From an uncultured Eubacterium sp. (GTDB taxonomy: Bacteria > Bacillota > Clostridia > Oscillospirales > Acutalibacteraceae), in assembly GCF_934525195.1 (NCBI RefSeq), contig NZ_CAKSZA010000005.1, positions 62,001 to 126,000 on the forward strand: DNA of 64,000 bases. Reading direction: 5' to 3'. The position numbers and the translations under genes were made by a program. The notes under the pieces are model-generated. The model was not told where the DNA came from and did no database searches. It was given only the letters and a program-made list of their open reading frames with translations. Shown in pieces: positions 1 to 8,899 of the stretch. Position 1 is the stretch's first letter; each line of letters opens with the position of its first letter.

Positions 1-365
1 TCATTACAAATCACGCTGTCGCAAACCAAATCTACACCGAGAGATTTGCAGTCGTCCTCCCATGTTTGCATCCATTCACCGTTGCCCCAGCCATACGAAC
101 CAAAAAGTGCAATTTGCTTACCTTTAAGTTTGCCTTTGCAAGAATCGAACATTGGCTCAAATTCTGTATCTTCAAGTTGTTCGCAACCCATTGACGGGCA
201 ACCGAACGCTATGAAATCATAATTTTCTGTCATATCGGAGTTAAACGAATCCGCCGTAAAAAGTTCTGCCTGTCCGCCAACGGACTTTACACCTTCAACA
301 ATTGCGTCTGCCATAGCAGCCGTGTTGCCTGTTCCGCTCCAATATACAACCGCTGTTTTACTCAT
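1..365 (-). CDS. Flavodoxin (3' end outside window)
   Basis: Reading leftward from an ATG at 363-365, the protein opens with a beta strand and FMN phosphate-binding loop (VVYWSGTGNTAAMADAI), the hallmark of flavodoxins, and later shows GCPSMGCEQL and FGSYGWGNG, matching the two flavin-contacting loops. About 121 codons are present; the C-terminus lies beyond base 1. Flavodoxins are small cytoplasmic FMN electron carriers that replace ferredoxin, often under iron limitation. A weak GGTGA precedes the start. It lies 16 bp downstream of the DUF3793 gene and is probably cotranscribed with it. Family assignment is confident; the redox partner is unknown. Confidence 0.9.
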   Translation of the reverse strand, partial: MSKTAVVYWSGTGNTAAMADAIVEGVKSVGGQAELFTADSFNSDMTENYDFIAFGCPSMGCEQLEDTEFEPMFDSCKGKLKGKQIALFGSYGWGNGEWMQTWEDDCKSLGVDLVCDSVICN

Positions 366-381
366 AAATTCACCGTCTTTC

Positions 382-936
382 TTAAAACGCTCTGACAGTA
401 AGTTTTGCTATGCTTCTGCCTTTGAGCCAAAGTTTTGTATATACTTCTTTGCACTTGTTAAATTTTGCAAAGGTTTTTATTGCTTCACACTCGTTACAGT
501 AAACTTTCCAACATCCGGTGCACTTACTGTTTTGCCCCGCATTTTCGATAAATCCTTTGACATCATCAAGCGGATATCCAAGAAAAATTCCGATTTCGTG
601 CGGAAACTCCTCCGTACAAATCAAACGGGATTTTAATCTTTCAATGCACGCTTCAACATCCGTGTTGCAATAGCCGTAATCTCTTAACAAATCCGACACG
701 CCGTCCTGTTGCAAATCGTGTGCCAATTTTGATTTCCTCACGGCATAAACAAGCGCACTGTTTTCACTTTTTTTAAGCACCAAAAGGCATACACCCGTGT
801 CTTGCAATTCGTTGTTTATCTTTTCAACAGATGATGTGAGAAGCGCCTCGTCGTCAAACAAAACATTCACAAGATTTGCTGTTTTCAACGATGCAAGAGT
901 TGGCGAGCAATGCTCTATCAAGTACTTTTCAAGCAT
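382..936 (-). CDS. DUF3793 family protein
   Basis: A 184-residue soluble protein starting MLEKYLIEHCSPTLA, which I recognise as the DUF3793 family of Clostridia. It is cysteine-rich near the C-terminus (CTGCWKVYCNEC), suggesting metal or redox chemistry, but no activity is established. AGGAAG sits 7 nt before the ATG. The gene directly precedes a flavodoxin, and DUF3793 genes are commonly found beside flavodoxin or iron-transport genes (family knowledge). The palindromic sites upstream suggest metal-dependent control of this pair. Function is therefore inferred from context only. Confidence 0.8.
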   Translation of the reverse strand: MLEKYLIEHCSPTLASLKTANLVNVLFDDEALLTSSVEKINNELQDTGVCLLVLKKSENSALVYAVRKSKLAHDLQQDGVSDLLRDYGYCNTDVEACIERLKSRLICTEEFPHEIGIFLGYPLDDVKGFIENAGQNSKCTGCWKVYCNECEAIKTFAKFNKCKEVYTKLWLKGRSIAKLTVRAF

Positions 937-979
937 ATTTTTTCTTCCTGTATTGTGTGCGAATATTCTGCGTCAGCAA

Positions 980-995
980 GTTAGCATATGCTAAC
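980..995. promoter_or_regulatory. Palindromic operator-like site, inner copy
   Basis: Perfect 16-bp palindrome GTTAGCATATGCTAAC between the promoter and start codon of the DUF3793-flavodoxin operon. The TTAG-N6-CTAA core resembles DtxR/IdeR/MntR-class operators (family knowledge). The regulator is not in the window. Confidence 0.55.
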
Positions 996-1059
996 CGCAC
1001 AGTCAAAAAAATAAAGCACTTTGCTTCATATGATATATTGACTTTCGCTTGTTTTGTCA

Positions 1060-1075
1060 GTTAGCAACTGCTAAC
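1060..1075. promoter_or_regulatory. Palindromic operator-like site at the start of transcription
   Basis: GTTAGCAACTGCTAAC is a second, near-perfect copy of the palindrome at 980-995. It lies about 10 bp downstream of the -10 box of the operon promoter, so a bound protein would cover the transcription start. Two copies 80 bp apart support specific repression of the flavodoxin operon. Confidence 0.55.
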
Positions 1076-1084
1076 CACAGACAC

Positions 1085-1113
1085 ATAATACCATCTCTCA
1101 CAGCATTTGTCAA
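1085..1113 (-). promoter_or_regulatory. Promoter of the DUF3793-flavodoxin operon
   Basis: Minus-strand TTGACA (1108-1113), 17-bp spacer and TATTAT (1085-1090): an almost consensus housekeeping promoter, immediately upstream of the palindromes at 1060 and 980. Confidence 0.75.
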
Positions 1114-1535
1114 CACTTTTTTCAAAAAATTTGAGGCATTTTCTTTTGAAGCCTTGTTGTTTTCGTCATCGGTTTTTTAAATGCCGATTTCAACACCGCT
1201 TGTATTTTCAACATCACTGTTATCATATTTTAAAATCTTGGTTAACGCCAAATCGTTATCTACCCAAGAGGTTGTCCAAATAATTTTAATTATACACAAA
1301 AACATTATTGCCAAATGCACAAGAAAGCAGGGCCAAAAACGCCGTAAAAAAAGAAAAAGCCCTTATTCTTTTGTGCAAATCCAACAAGAATAACGCCTTC
1401 TTTCTGTACAAAACTATGTCAAAAACATATGTCAAATCGTAGAACACAACACTAAAATTGTCAATACTTTCCCCGTTTTTGGTCGTTATTTTTTATTTTT
1501 TAACAGGGCTATTTTCTTTTTATTTGACAATTCTA
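1114..1535. other. Intergenic region without a convincing gene
   Basis: AT-rich spacer between divergent units. On the minus strand around 1170-1290 there is a short stop-terminated reading frame of about 35 codons ending NTSGVEIGI. It looks mildly protein-like but has no start or ribosome binding site. It may be a gene remnant. No RNA gene was recognised. Confidence 0.35.
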
Positions 1536-1564
1536 TTGATATATCGGTTATTATAAAGTATAAT
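1536..1564 (+). promoter_or_regulatory. Promoter of the glycosyltransferase operon
   Basis: TTGATA (1536-1541), 17-bp spacer, TATAAT (1559-1564), about 45 bp before the start codon, which follows AAGAGGAAACAG. Confidence 0.7.
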
Positions 1565-1609
1565 ATAAAATGATAAAAATGTATAAAACTCAACAAAAGA
1601 GGAAACAGA

Positions 1610-4285
1610 ATGAACAGCAACACACAATTCGATTACAAAGTTTCGATAATCATTCCTATATATAATTCGGAAGAATTTATTTCCGACACCCTTGATTCGT
1701 TGGTCAATCAAATTTTTGACATTGACGAAATGGAGGTGCTGATGATTGATGACGGCTCTGTTGACAGAAGCGCCGAAATCTGCAAGAAATACGCCGAAAA
1801 ATACAGCAATTTCAAGCTGTATCAAAAGGAAAACGGCGGTGTTTCAAAGGCTCGTAATTTTGGAATAGACAAGGCTCGTGGAAAATACATTATGTACCTC
1901 GATGCCGACGACACATATTCAAGCGAAACAGTTAAAAATGTTGTCGCATTTTTTGACGAGCACTACGATGAGGTTGACTTGGTTACATTTCCTCTTACTC
2001 AATACATTCTTCCTGAAATGGAAAAAACTCCGGCACACACAAGATACCATATTTTAAGGCAAACAGGTATTTATGATTTGAACGATTTTAACAACATATA
2101 CATTGTACAAACAACAATGAATATCTGTGTCAAAAACAAGCCGGGCAACAACAATCTTTTTGACCCTAATCTTTTGTTGCAGGAAGACCAAAAATATATC
2201 ACCATTATGCTGATGGAAAAAATGAAAATCGGCTTTTGTCGTGAAGCAAGCTACAATTATTTCAGACACGAGGGAAGCACCACAATCAGCAAATTCTATC
2301 CTCAAAACATCTTTGAAAAATCAACAAAATATTTTGAATGGCTCTTTGCGCAATACGAACCGGGCAAAATACCAAAATACATCCAAGCCATCGTTTTTCA
2401 CGATATGAATTGGAAAAACAGAAGCGACATCTTGTATCCATGGCATTTGGAAGGTGAGGCATACAAAAAAGAATATCAGCGCCTCATCAACTTGCTCAAT
2501 CAAATTGACGCAGATGTTATCAATGCTCACCCGACAGTCAGCAACTTCCACAAGCAATACTTCCTTTGTTTAAAGGAAAACAACCCTATCTACCCATTCA
2601 TTTCAAAGCGTGGAGTATTCTTGATTAACTCCGACAATTCTCAGGTTTCGTATTTTTGCAGAAAAATAGAAATTATGATGAAAAGAATTTCGGTTCACAA
2701 CAACGAAATGACATTTTTGGGACACATCAAATCACCGCTTTTCAACTATTTGGACAAGCCGAAAATCGTTGTTTACGAAAACGGCAAAAAGATTGACAAA
2801 GAGATTGATTTGTTCCTGTCGTCATACAGCTATTACAGATGCAAAACAAAAACAAACAATTTCTGGGCATTCTACTACACGACACCTATCGACTGCAAAA
2901 AATCAATTGAATTTTTTGTTGAAATCGACGGTATGGAGTGCATCACAAAACTAAAAGCATCACCAAATCTTCCGTTCTATGATGATATGAGAAGCAGTTA
3001 TGTAATTTCAAATGCGGAAATTGCACTTGATGACAACAATCTTGTTGTTGCTCCGCTGACTCCCGAAGAATTCGACGAAAAGCGTGCGCTTATAGACAAA
3101 GAATATATCAAACAAACAAGGATTTACAATCATCGTGTAAGTTGCAAAAAATATGCAAACCGCAGAATTTGGCTTTATTGCGACTGCTACACCGTTGACT
3201 ACGACAACGGATATTATCAGTTCCTAAACGATTGGAACAAGCAAGACGGTGTTGAAAGATATTACATTATCACCAAGGATTTCAGCGAAATCAAAGAGCA
3301 ATTCACTCCTGAAATGTACAGTCATTTGGTTTCGTTCGGCTCAACACATCACAAAGATTTGTATTTGAATGCCGAAAAAATCTTGACCTCGTATTCAGAG
3401 CACGACTGCATAAATCCGTTTATTGAGGAGGACGAAGAAAACGATTATCTCGACTTGTTAAATTCGGAAATAATCTATCTTCAACACGGCATTTTGCACG
3501 CAAAACTTCCGTGGTACTATTCATCCGAGAGCAGATTGGTTGACAAGGTTGTTATCTCATCTCCGTTTGAAAAAGAAAACCTTATGAAAAACTACGGTTG
3601 GCGTGCCGACCAACTCATCGAGTGCGGTATGCCTCGATACGACCATATCGACAGAAACGCACCTGCAAAGAACCGAATCATCTTTGCCCCGTCATGGAGA
3701 AGCTATCTCATCGGTGCACTTTCTGTCACCGAATCAAAGCTTCAGCGTGAAACTTGCATTGGAAAGCTGAAGTCATCAAACTACTATAAAAACATCACCG
3801 AATTCATCAACAGTCCAAAACTTCACAAGCTGTTGGAGGACAACGATTTATACCTTGACGTTAAGCTCCACCCGAATTTCTATGAGCCGTACAAACAAAC
3901 CGTTACAATCAACAGCGACCGTGTGAACATCACAAACAACAAGGTTGATTTGAGCGACTACAAAATGTTTTTGACCGACTTTTCGTCATTTGTTTTTGAC
4001 TACGCTTATCTCAACCGCCCTATTCACTATTTTGTGCCTGACTACATCGAATTCATTTCGGGTATGAACCACTACCGTGAACTTGATATGCCGTATGATA
4101 AAGCGTTCGGCACACTTTCAAAAGACCCGCAAGGGGCTGTTGACGCAATCGAAAAAGCAATCAACAACGGCTTTGAAGTTGAAGAACCGTTCAAGGACAG
4201 AATGGAAAACTTCTACTATCCGCTTGAAAACTGTTGCGAGGATTTGTACCAATATCTTATGTCTGAAAACAAGGAGGAAAAGTAA
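1610..4285 (+). CDS. Bifunctional GT2 glycosyltransferase / CDP-glycerol glycerophosphotransferase-like protein
   Basis: 891 residues with two catalytic parts. Residues about 10-230 are a GT-A (GT2) domain: VSIIIPIYNSEEFI nucleotide-sugar fold and a YLDADD metal motif. From about residue 500 to the end there is a TagB/TagF-like glycerophosphotransferase domain: YLQHGILH, FAPSWRSYL, VKLHPNFY and FLTDFSSFVFDYAYL. Such proteins build teichoic-acid-like or glycerol-phosphate-decorated surface polymers at the inner face of the membrane. The next gene starts directly after its stop codon and is also a GT-A type protein. The exact acceptor polymer cannot be read from sequence. Confidence 0.85.
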   Translation: MNSNTQFDYKVSIIIPIYNSEEFISDTLDSLVNQIFDIDEMEVLMIDDGSVDRSAEICKKYAEKYSNFKLYQKENGGVSKARNFGIDKARGKYIMYLDADDTYSSETVKNVVAFFDEHYDEVDLVTFPLTQYILPEMEKTPAHTRYHILRQTGIYDLNDFNNIYIVQTTMNICVKNKPGNNNLFDPNLLLQEDQKYITIMLMEKMKIGFCREASYNYFRHEGSTTISKFYPQNIFEKSTKYFEWLFAQYEPGKIPKYIQAIVFHDMNWKNRSDILYPWHLEGEAYKKEYQRLINLLNQIDADVINAHPTVSNFHKQYFLCLKENNPIYPFISKRGVFLINSDNSQVSYFCRKIEIMMKRISVHNNEMTFLGHIKSPLFNYLDKPKIVVYENGKKIDKEIDLFLSSYSYYRCKTKTNNFWAFYYTTPIDCKKSIEFFVEIDGMECITKLKASPNLPFYDDMRSSYVISNAEIALDDNNLVVAPLTPEEFDEKRALIDKEYIKQTRIYNHRVSCKKYANRRIWLYCDCYTVDYDNGYYQFLNDWNKQDGVERYYIITKDFSEIKEQFTPEMYSHLVSFGSTHHKDLYLNAEKILTSYSEHDCINPFIEEDEENDYLDLLNSEIIYLQHGILHAKLPWYYSSESRLVDKVVISSPFEKENLMKNYGWRADQLIECGMPRYDHIDRNAPAKNRIIFAPSWRSYLIGALSVTESKLQRETCIGKLKSSNYYKNITEFINSPKLHKLLEDNDLYLDVKLHPNFYEPYKQTVTINSDRVNITNNKVDLSDYKMFLTDFSSFVFDYAYLNRPIHYFVPDYIEFISGMNHYRELDMPYDKAFGTLSKDPQGAVDAIEKAINNGFEVEEPFKDRMENFYYPLENCCEDLYQYLMSENKEEK

Positions 4286-5326
4286 ATGAAAAAAATTACG
4301 GTCATTCTTCCGCTATACGAATTGTGCTCGGATGTTAAGCGTGCAGTCCTTTCAATCAAGCGTCAAAGCATCGGCAACGAAGTTGAGCTGATTATCGTTG
4401 ATTTTCGCAAATTCAAAGCTCCAAACGGATACGACAAAAACAAAAACGGCAATGTTCCCGACTTTGTAAAAACCGACAAAAAGATTGCAAAAATCAAGAA
4501 TATCCACGAATATCTTGACGACACGGGACTTGAATTTGAATTCATTTCTGCCGACAAGGAAGCACCGTACACCGCCCTCAGCACCGCAACAAAAAGTGCA
4601 AACGGCGAATACATTATGTTCCTGTCGCAGGGCTGTGTTTTCACAAAAGATATTCTCGAAATTATGTACAACCGTGCAGTCGAAAAAAATGCCGACATTT
4701 TGATTGCAAATTCAATCAAACAACGAGGCAAGCAAATTGAAATTTCGCCTGTTGCAACCGAGGTTTACAAAAATGACGAAAGCAAGAATTTCGCCGAAAA
4801 GCAAAGCGTTTTGGTCAAAGACAATTCCATATACAACAAGATGTTCAAAACAGAGGTTGTTCACTCTGCCGAGGCTGAATTTTCAAGGCTCAACACACCG
4901 AGAAATGTGGAATTTTTGACAAAAGTTTTTGCAAAATCAAGCAATGTTTATTTCATAAATCGTGACGCATATCTCTGTGATTTCAAGCGTTTTTACGAAT
5001 TTGAGCACACCCACAATTTGGATTACAGCCTCGGCTGTGCAAACTCACTTTTGCAAACAATCAACCGTGCTTCAAAATTCACGGACAAGAAGTTTGCAAA
5101 GGAACTTATTTCAAGCTTTGTTTCACCGCTGTTTGAAAACGCTCAAAGCTCTGTAAATTCACAGCTCCGAGCAAAATGCGTAGAAATTTATCACGCTCTC
5201 TCAAAGGCTTATCCCGACAGCAAGGCGGTCAAGGAACTCGCAAAGAAGTATCCCGTTGCCGAGCAGAAAAACTACAAGCGAATGAGGGTTATTCTTTCAA
5301 GAGCAAAGCACAAAATCATTCATTAA
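4286..5326 (+). CDS. GT2-like glycosyltransferase
   Basis: 346 residues; the N-terminus (KKITVILPLYELCSDVKRAV) is a GT-A nucleotide-binding start, followed by an acidic segment EYIMFLSQGCVF where family 2 enzymes carry the DXD motif. Here that motif is degenerate (SQG), so metal-dependent activity is uncertain. ATG follows the TAA of the upstream gene with no gap and GGAGGAAAAGTAA as ribosome binding site, so the two are translationally coupled. Probably the second transferase of a cell-surface polymer pathway. The C-terminal half is lysine-rich without a recognised domain. Confidence 0.7.
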   Translation: MKKITVILPLYELCSDVKRAVLSIKRQSIGNEVELIIVDFRKFKAPNGYDKNKNGNVPDFVKTDKKIAKIKNIHEYLDDTGLEFEFISADKEAPYTALSTATKSANGEYIMFLSQGCVFTKDILEIMYNRAVEKNADILIANSIKQRGKQIEISPVATEVYKNDESKNFAEKQSVLVKDNSIYNKMFKTEVVHSAEAEFSRLNTPRNVEFLTKVFAKSSNVYFINRDAYLCDFKRFYEFEHTHNLDYSLGCANSLLQTINRASKFTDKKFAKELISSFVSPLFENAQSSVNSQLRAKCVEIYHALSKAYPDSKAVKELAKKYPVAEQKNYKRMRVILSRAKHKIIH

Positions 5327-5333
5327 AAAATGT

Positions 5334-5363
5334 GAGATTACCATATTTGGTAATCTCTTTTTT
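5334..5363 (+). terminator. Intrinsic terminator after glycosyltransferase pair
   Basis: Perfect 9-bp stem GAGATTACC/GGTAATCTC with a 6-nt loop followed by six T residues, 8 bp after the stop codon. Confidence 0.85.
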
Positions 5364-5454
5364 CATTTCATCACTAAAACTGATAATTAAAAAGTAATTA
5401 TTTATCTATTTTGTGTATATTTTGTCAAAAAATGCTTAATATTTATATTTTTAC

Positions 5455-5483
5455 TTGAATACAAGAAACTTATTGGGTATAAT
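5455..5483 (+). promoter_or_regulatory. Promoter of the IscU-like/GGGtGRT operon
   Basis: TTGAAT (5455-5460), 17-bp spacer, consensus TATAAT (5478-5483), followed by a 54-nt leader and AAGGAG before the start at 5538. The near-consensus promoter and codon use suggest high expression. Confidence 0.8.
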
Positions 5484-5537
5484 AAAGACGGTAAATTTTA
5501 AAAATTTATTCTAAATTAAAAGTAAGGAGTTTAGAAA

Positions 5538-6230
5538 ATGGTTTATTCACATGAAGTTGAAACAATGTGTCCTGTAGCACAGGGCGTTGCTCACGGTGCT
5601 GCTCCTATCCCGGAAGAAGCAAAGTGGGTTATGGCAAAGGAAATCAAGGATATTTCCGGCTTTACACACGGTGTAGGTTGGTGTGCTCCACAGCAGGGTA
5701 CTTGCAAGCTCACACTTAATGTTAAAAACGGCGTAATTGAAGAAGCTCTTGTAGAAACAATCGGTTGCTCAGGTATGACTCACTCTGCTGCTATGGCATC
5801 AGAAATCCTCCCTGGCAGAACAATTCTTGAAGCTCTCAACACAGACCTTGTTTGTGACGCTATCAATACAGCAATGAGAGAACTCTTCCTCCAGATCGTT
5901 TACGGTCGTACACAGAGTGCTTTCTCTGATGACGGTTTGGTAATCGGTGCAGGTCTTGAGGATCTCGGTAAGGGTCTTCGTTCACAGGTTGGTACTATGT
6001 ATGGTACTCGCAAGGCAGGTCCTCGCTACCTCGAAATGACAGACGGTTATGTAACAGGTATCGCTCTTGATGAGGACAACGAAATCATCGGCTACAAGTT
6101 CGTTAACTTCGGCAAGATGATGGACTTCATCAAAGCAGGCGACGATGCAAACACAGCATTTGAAAAGGCTCAGGGTCAATACGGCCGTGTTGCTGACGCT
6201 GTTAAGGTTATCGACCCAAGAAAAGAATAA
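5538..6230 (+). CDS. IscU/NifU-like iron-sulfur scaffold-type protein
   Basis: 230 residues with an N-terminal NifU/IscU-like fold: cysteines in MCPVAQ, GWCAPQQGTC and the loop TIGCSGMTHSAAM are placed like cluster ligands. The C-terminal part (MYGTRKAGPRYLEM to the end) is specific to this clostridial family. Such proteins bind transient Fe-S clusters; direct evidence for this subfamily is lacking. It is followed 18 bp later by the GGGtGRT gene, with which it usually pairs (family knowledge), so the two probably form one functional unit. Confidence 0.75.
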   Translation: MVYSHEVETMCPVAQGVAHGAAPIPEEAKWVMAKEIKDISGFTHGVGWCAPQQGTCKLTLNVKNGVIEEALVETIGCSGMTHSAAMASEILPGRTILEALNTDLVCDAINTAMRELFLQIVYGRTQSAFSDDGLVIGAGLEDLGKGLRSQVGTMYGTRKAGPRYLEMTDGYVTGIALDEDNEIIGYKFVNFGKMMDFIKAGDDANTAFEKAQGQYGRVADAVKVIDPRKE

Positions 6231-6248
6231 GAGTAGGAGGATATTATA

Positions 6249-7244
6249 ATGGCTTTATTTGAATCATATGAAAGAAGAGAAAAGCAAATCCTTGCTGTTC
6301 TTGAAAAATACGATATTAAATCAATCGAAGAGTGCAGAGAAATCTGCCAGGCTAAGGGTTTTGACCCTTACAAAATCGTTGAAGGCATTCAGCCAATCTG
6401 CTTTGAAAACGCAAAGTGGGCATACACAGTTGGTTGTGCAATCGCTATCAAAAAGGGCGTAAAGTCAGCTGCTGAAGCTGCTGCTGCAATCGGCGAGGGT
6501 CTTCAGTCATTCTGCATTCCAGGTTCTGTTGCCGATCAGCGTAAAGTTGGTCTTGGCCACGGTAACCTCGGCAAGATGCTCCTTGAAGAAGAAACAGAGT
6601 GCTTCGCATTCCTTGCAGGTCACGAATCATTCGCTGCCGCTGAGGGTGCTATCGGTATCGCTGAAAAGGCAAACAAGGTTAGACAAAAGCCTCTCCGTGT
6701 TATCCTTAACGGTCTTGGCAAGGACGCTGCTCAGATCATCGCAAGAATCAACGGCTTCACATATATTGAAACCGAGATGGATTACTACACAGGCGAAGTT
6801 AAGGAAGTATTCCGCAAGGCATATTCAGACGGTCTCCGTGCAAAGGTTAACTGCTACGGCGCAAACGATGTAACAGAAGGCGTTGCAATCATGTGGAAAG
6901 AGAATGTTGATGTTTCTATCACAGGTAACTCAACAAACCCAACAAGATTCCAGCACCCTGTTGCAGGCACATATAAGAAAGAAAGACTTGAAGCAGGCAA
7001 AAAGTACTTCTCAGTTGCTTCAGGTGGCGGTACAGGCCGTACACTTCACCCTGATAATATGGCTGCAGGCCCTGCATCATACGGTATGACAGACACAATG
7101 GGTCGTATGCACTCAGACGCTCAGTTCGCAGGTTCTTCATCAGTTCCTGCTCACGTTGAGATGATGGGTCTCATCGGTATGGGTAACAACCCTATGGTCG
7201 GAGCTACCGTAGCTTGCGCAGTTGCTGTCGCAGAAGCTCTCTAA
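6249..7244 (+). CDS. GGGtGRT family protein; its 3' end is the integration site
   Basis: 331-residue protein carrying the signature SGGGTGRTLHPDN that names this uncharacterised anaerobe family. The glycine-rich signature hints at phosphate or nucleotide binding, but no reaction is known. AGGAGG lies 7 nt before the ATG. Its last ~20 codons (GNNPMVGATV...AVAEAL, 7182-7244) recur at 43976, 45575 and, decayed, at 46950, and an integrase gene begins just downstream. The reading frame is intact, so integration restores the gene, as is typical for site-specific elements. Confidence 0.85.
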   Translation: MALFESYERREKQILAVLEKYDIKSIEECREICQAKGFDPYKIVEGIQPICFENAKWAYTVGCAIAIKKGVKSAAEAAAAIGEGLQSFCIPGSVADQRKVGLGHGNLGKMLLEEETECFAFLAGHESFAAAEGAIGIAEKANKVRQKPLRVILNGLGKDAAQIIARINGFTYIETEMDYYTGEVKEVFRKAYSDGLRAKVNCYGANDVTEGVAIMWKENVDVSITGNSTNPTRFQHPVAGTYKKERLEAGKKYFSVASGGGTGRTLHPDNMAAGPASYGMTDTMGRMHSDAQFAGSSSVPAHVEMMGLIGMGNNPMVGATVACAVAVAEAL

Positions 7245-7245
7245 T
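7182..7245 (+). repeat. att site A (left end of 37-kb element)
   Basis: End of the GGGtGRT coding sequence. The segment 7203-7234 is identical over 32 bp to 43997-44028, and its 3' 29 bp are also identical to the copy near 45580. Downstream lies the integrase gene with the putative arm repeats at 7308-7329, the expected order for an attL-type junction. Confidence 0.8.
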
Positions 7246-7307
7246 AAAGGGTTTCAGGACTTTTAACAGTCTTGACGCAACCACAAAAATTTGATGAAAA
7301 ATTGGAT

Positions 7308-7329
7308 ATTCGCCAAAAATTCGTCAAAA
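7308..7329 (+). repeat. Putative integrase arm-binding repeats, left
   Basis: Two tandem 11-bp copies ATTCGCCAAAA and ATTCGTCAAAA, about 75 bp inside the element from att site A. Three copies of the same motif in the same orientation occur at 43804-43844, inside the other end. This pattern fits arm-type sites of a tyrosine recombinase. Confidence 0.55.
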
Positions 7330-7343
7330 TAAATCGTAAAATT

Positions 7344-7376
7344 ACGCTTGGGATTCCTCTCCCAAGCGTTTTTTAT
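7344..7376 (+). terminator. Terminator of the GGGtGRT operon
   Basis: Perfect 10-bp stem ACGCTTGGGA/TCCCAAGCGT with 6-nt loop and a T-run. It abuts the stop codon of the oppositely oriented integrase and may serve both genes. The same hairpin recurs at 45682-45713 after att site C. Confidence 0.85.
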
Positions 7377-8590
7377 TTAAAAATGTCGTTGGCGATTATT
7401 CTGCTCTTATCTATCATCTCCTGTGAGCAATGGGTGTATATATTCAGCGTTTCGTTAATGCTCTTGTGTCCGAGTCGTTCTTGAACGGCTTTGATGTCTA
7501 CTCCGTTTTGCGTCAACAAAGTTGAATTTGTATGTCTTAATGAATGCATCGTAAAACCTTTAATGCCCAATTCGGTTTTTACTACTTCTGTAATGTGCAT
7601 GCAAATGTTTGAAGTGATAAGTGCTCCGTCCGCTCTTACATTCACAAAGTGTGCCGGGGTCATACCTTTTGATTTGTCATCAATAGAAATATTTAGATTC
7701 TCGTCAAAATAATATTCGTTATATCTTTTTTTGAACGCTTCCCTGTTGTTGTCTTGAAGCTCCTTTGTCCTTTTTAGCAAATCCAAAGTTTTTGCGTCCA
7801 ACGGGATAACCCTTTCGGATTCGTATTTTGGTTTTGTACAATACCATTCTTTTTTGACTTCACTGTACTGAAGCTGTCTTCTGATATGGATGACTTCATT
7901 TGAAAAATCTATATCTTCCCAAACAACACCGAACGCTTCGCCTCTTCGCAATCCGAGCCTGTAACACATAACAAGCGGAATGTGTGCCGTTGTGCCCTCG
8001 TGAAATCTTTTAAGTATTCTTTCCACTTCGGTTTGTTTAAGCAAAACATTCGGGTGGCTGTTTCCCATTTGCGACAGTTCACCTCGTTTGGCAGGAAGCT
8101 TTGCGTTTTTTGCTTTGTTTTCGCTGATGACATTTAATGTCACAATCGCATAATCAAGCGAATTGGTAATCATTCCTTTGTAGCACACAATGGAATTTCT
8201 TGAAACTCTTTCTCTTGCAAGCTGATTGATGAATTTTTGAACATCCAAAGTGGTTATTTTGGTAACATTTAAATTACCAAGAGCATTTTTGATTTTTGGA
8301 AGCTTTTTCTTGTAAGACACACAGGTGCTTTCTTTATGATTTATCATACAGTATTCGTTGTACCATAAGTCCAACACCTGCGAATATTTCATATTGGATG
8401 CGTTGATGTAATTCGGATTACTTTCGTATATTTTCATTGCCCTAACGGCATCTTCCTCGGCTTCCCTTTTTGTTTTAAAACCGCTCTTTGTTTTGCGGTT
8501 TCTCTTTGTGGTGTTGGACGGGAATTCAAGTTCCCATCCCCACTTACCTGTGCTGAATTTCCTGACTCTTTTTTTGATTGAATCAACCAT
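7373..8590 (-). CDS. int: Tyrosine-type site-specific integrase
   Basis: 405 residues from the ATG at 8588-8590, which has AAGGAG 8 nt upstream; a GTG three codons earlier overlaps that site and is unlikely. The N-terminal ~60 residues are a basic arm-binding domain, 65-170 a SAM-like core-binding domain, then the catalytic domain: LGLRRGEA (Arg about 215), HSLRH (His349, Arg352), LGHKS (His375) and IYTH (Tyr385), the full R-H-R-H-Y set. It catalyses integration and excision of the surrounding element. Its position beside the duplicated GGGtGRT gene end makes that end the likely attachment site. Confidence 0.95.
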   Translation of the reverse strand: MVDSIKKRVRKFSTGKWGWELEFPSNTTKRNRKTKSGFKTKREAEEDAVRAMKIYESNPNYINASNMKYSQVLDLWYNEYCMINHKESTCVSYKKKLPKIKNALGNLNVTKITTLDVQKFINQLARERVSRNSIVCYKGMITNSLDYAIVTLNVISENKAKNAKLPAKRGELSQMGNSHPNVLLKQTEVERILKRFHEGTTAHIPLVMCYRLGLRRGEAFGVVWEDIDFSNEVIHIRRQLQYSEVKKEWYCTKPKYESERVIPLDAKTLDLLKRTKELQDNNREAFKKRYNEYYFDENLNISIDDKSKGMTPAHFVNVRADGALITSNICMHITEVVKTELGIKGFTMHSLRHTNSTLLTQNGVDIKAVQERLGHKSINETLNIYTHCSQEMIDKSRIIANDIFK

Positions 8591-8605
8591 ACTGTTCACT
8601 CCTTA

Positions 8606-8773
8606 TTATGCAATTCTGCTGTTTTCAATATATTCATCTAACCAGTCTTCTTTAATCTTCAATGAGCCCATCTTGCCCGCCTTGAGTTCTCCTGACTTGA
8701 TTAAATCGTAAACCGTATTGCGATTTGTATGTAAGATTTCCGATACTTCTCGTACAGTGTAAAATTTATTCAT
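8606..8773 (-). CDS. xis: Excisionase-like MerR/HTH_17 DNA-binding protein
   Basis: 55-residue protein translated from an ATG at 8771-8773 with AAAGGA 7 nt upstream. The sequence reads FYTVREVSEILHTNRNTVYD then LIKSGELKAGKMGSLKI, a winged helix-turn-helix typical of excisionases. It ends 15 bp before the integrase start, the usual xis-int arrangement of Tn916-like and other integrative elements. It probably bends DNA at the element ends to direct excision. High confidence in the fold, moderate in the excisionase role. Confidence 0.85.
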   Translation of the reverse strand: MNKFYTVREVSEILHTNRNTVYDLIKSGELKAGKMGSLKIKEDWLDEYIENSRIA

Positions 8774-8899
8774 ATAACTGTCCTTTCTATATTTAAATTT
8801 AATATAATTAATTTTTATTTTTTAGTTTTTATTTTTATCATATTTAGTTTTGAATGTTTAGTTTTATCAAAGCAAATCTATCACTCCTTTGCTGTTTTT

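Noticed and set aside
1181..1393. 70-codon plus-strand frame in the first intergenic region
   Set aside because: Lys/Arg-rich low-complexity end, no ribosome binding site and no recognisable domain.
8591..8599. GTG start for the integrase three codons upstream
   Set aside because: That GTG overlaps the AAGGAG sequence; the ATG at 8588-8590 is spaced correctly.
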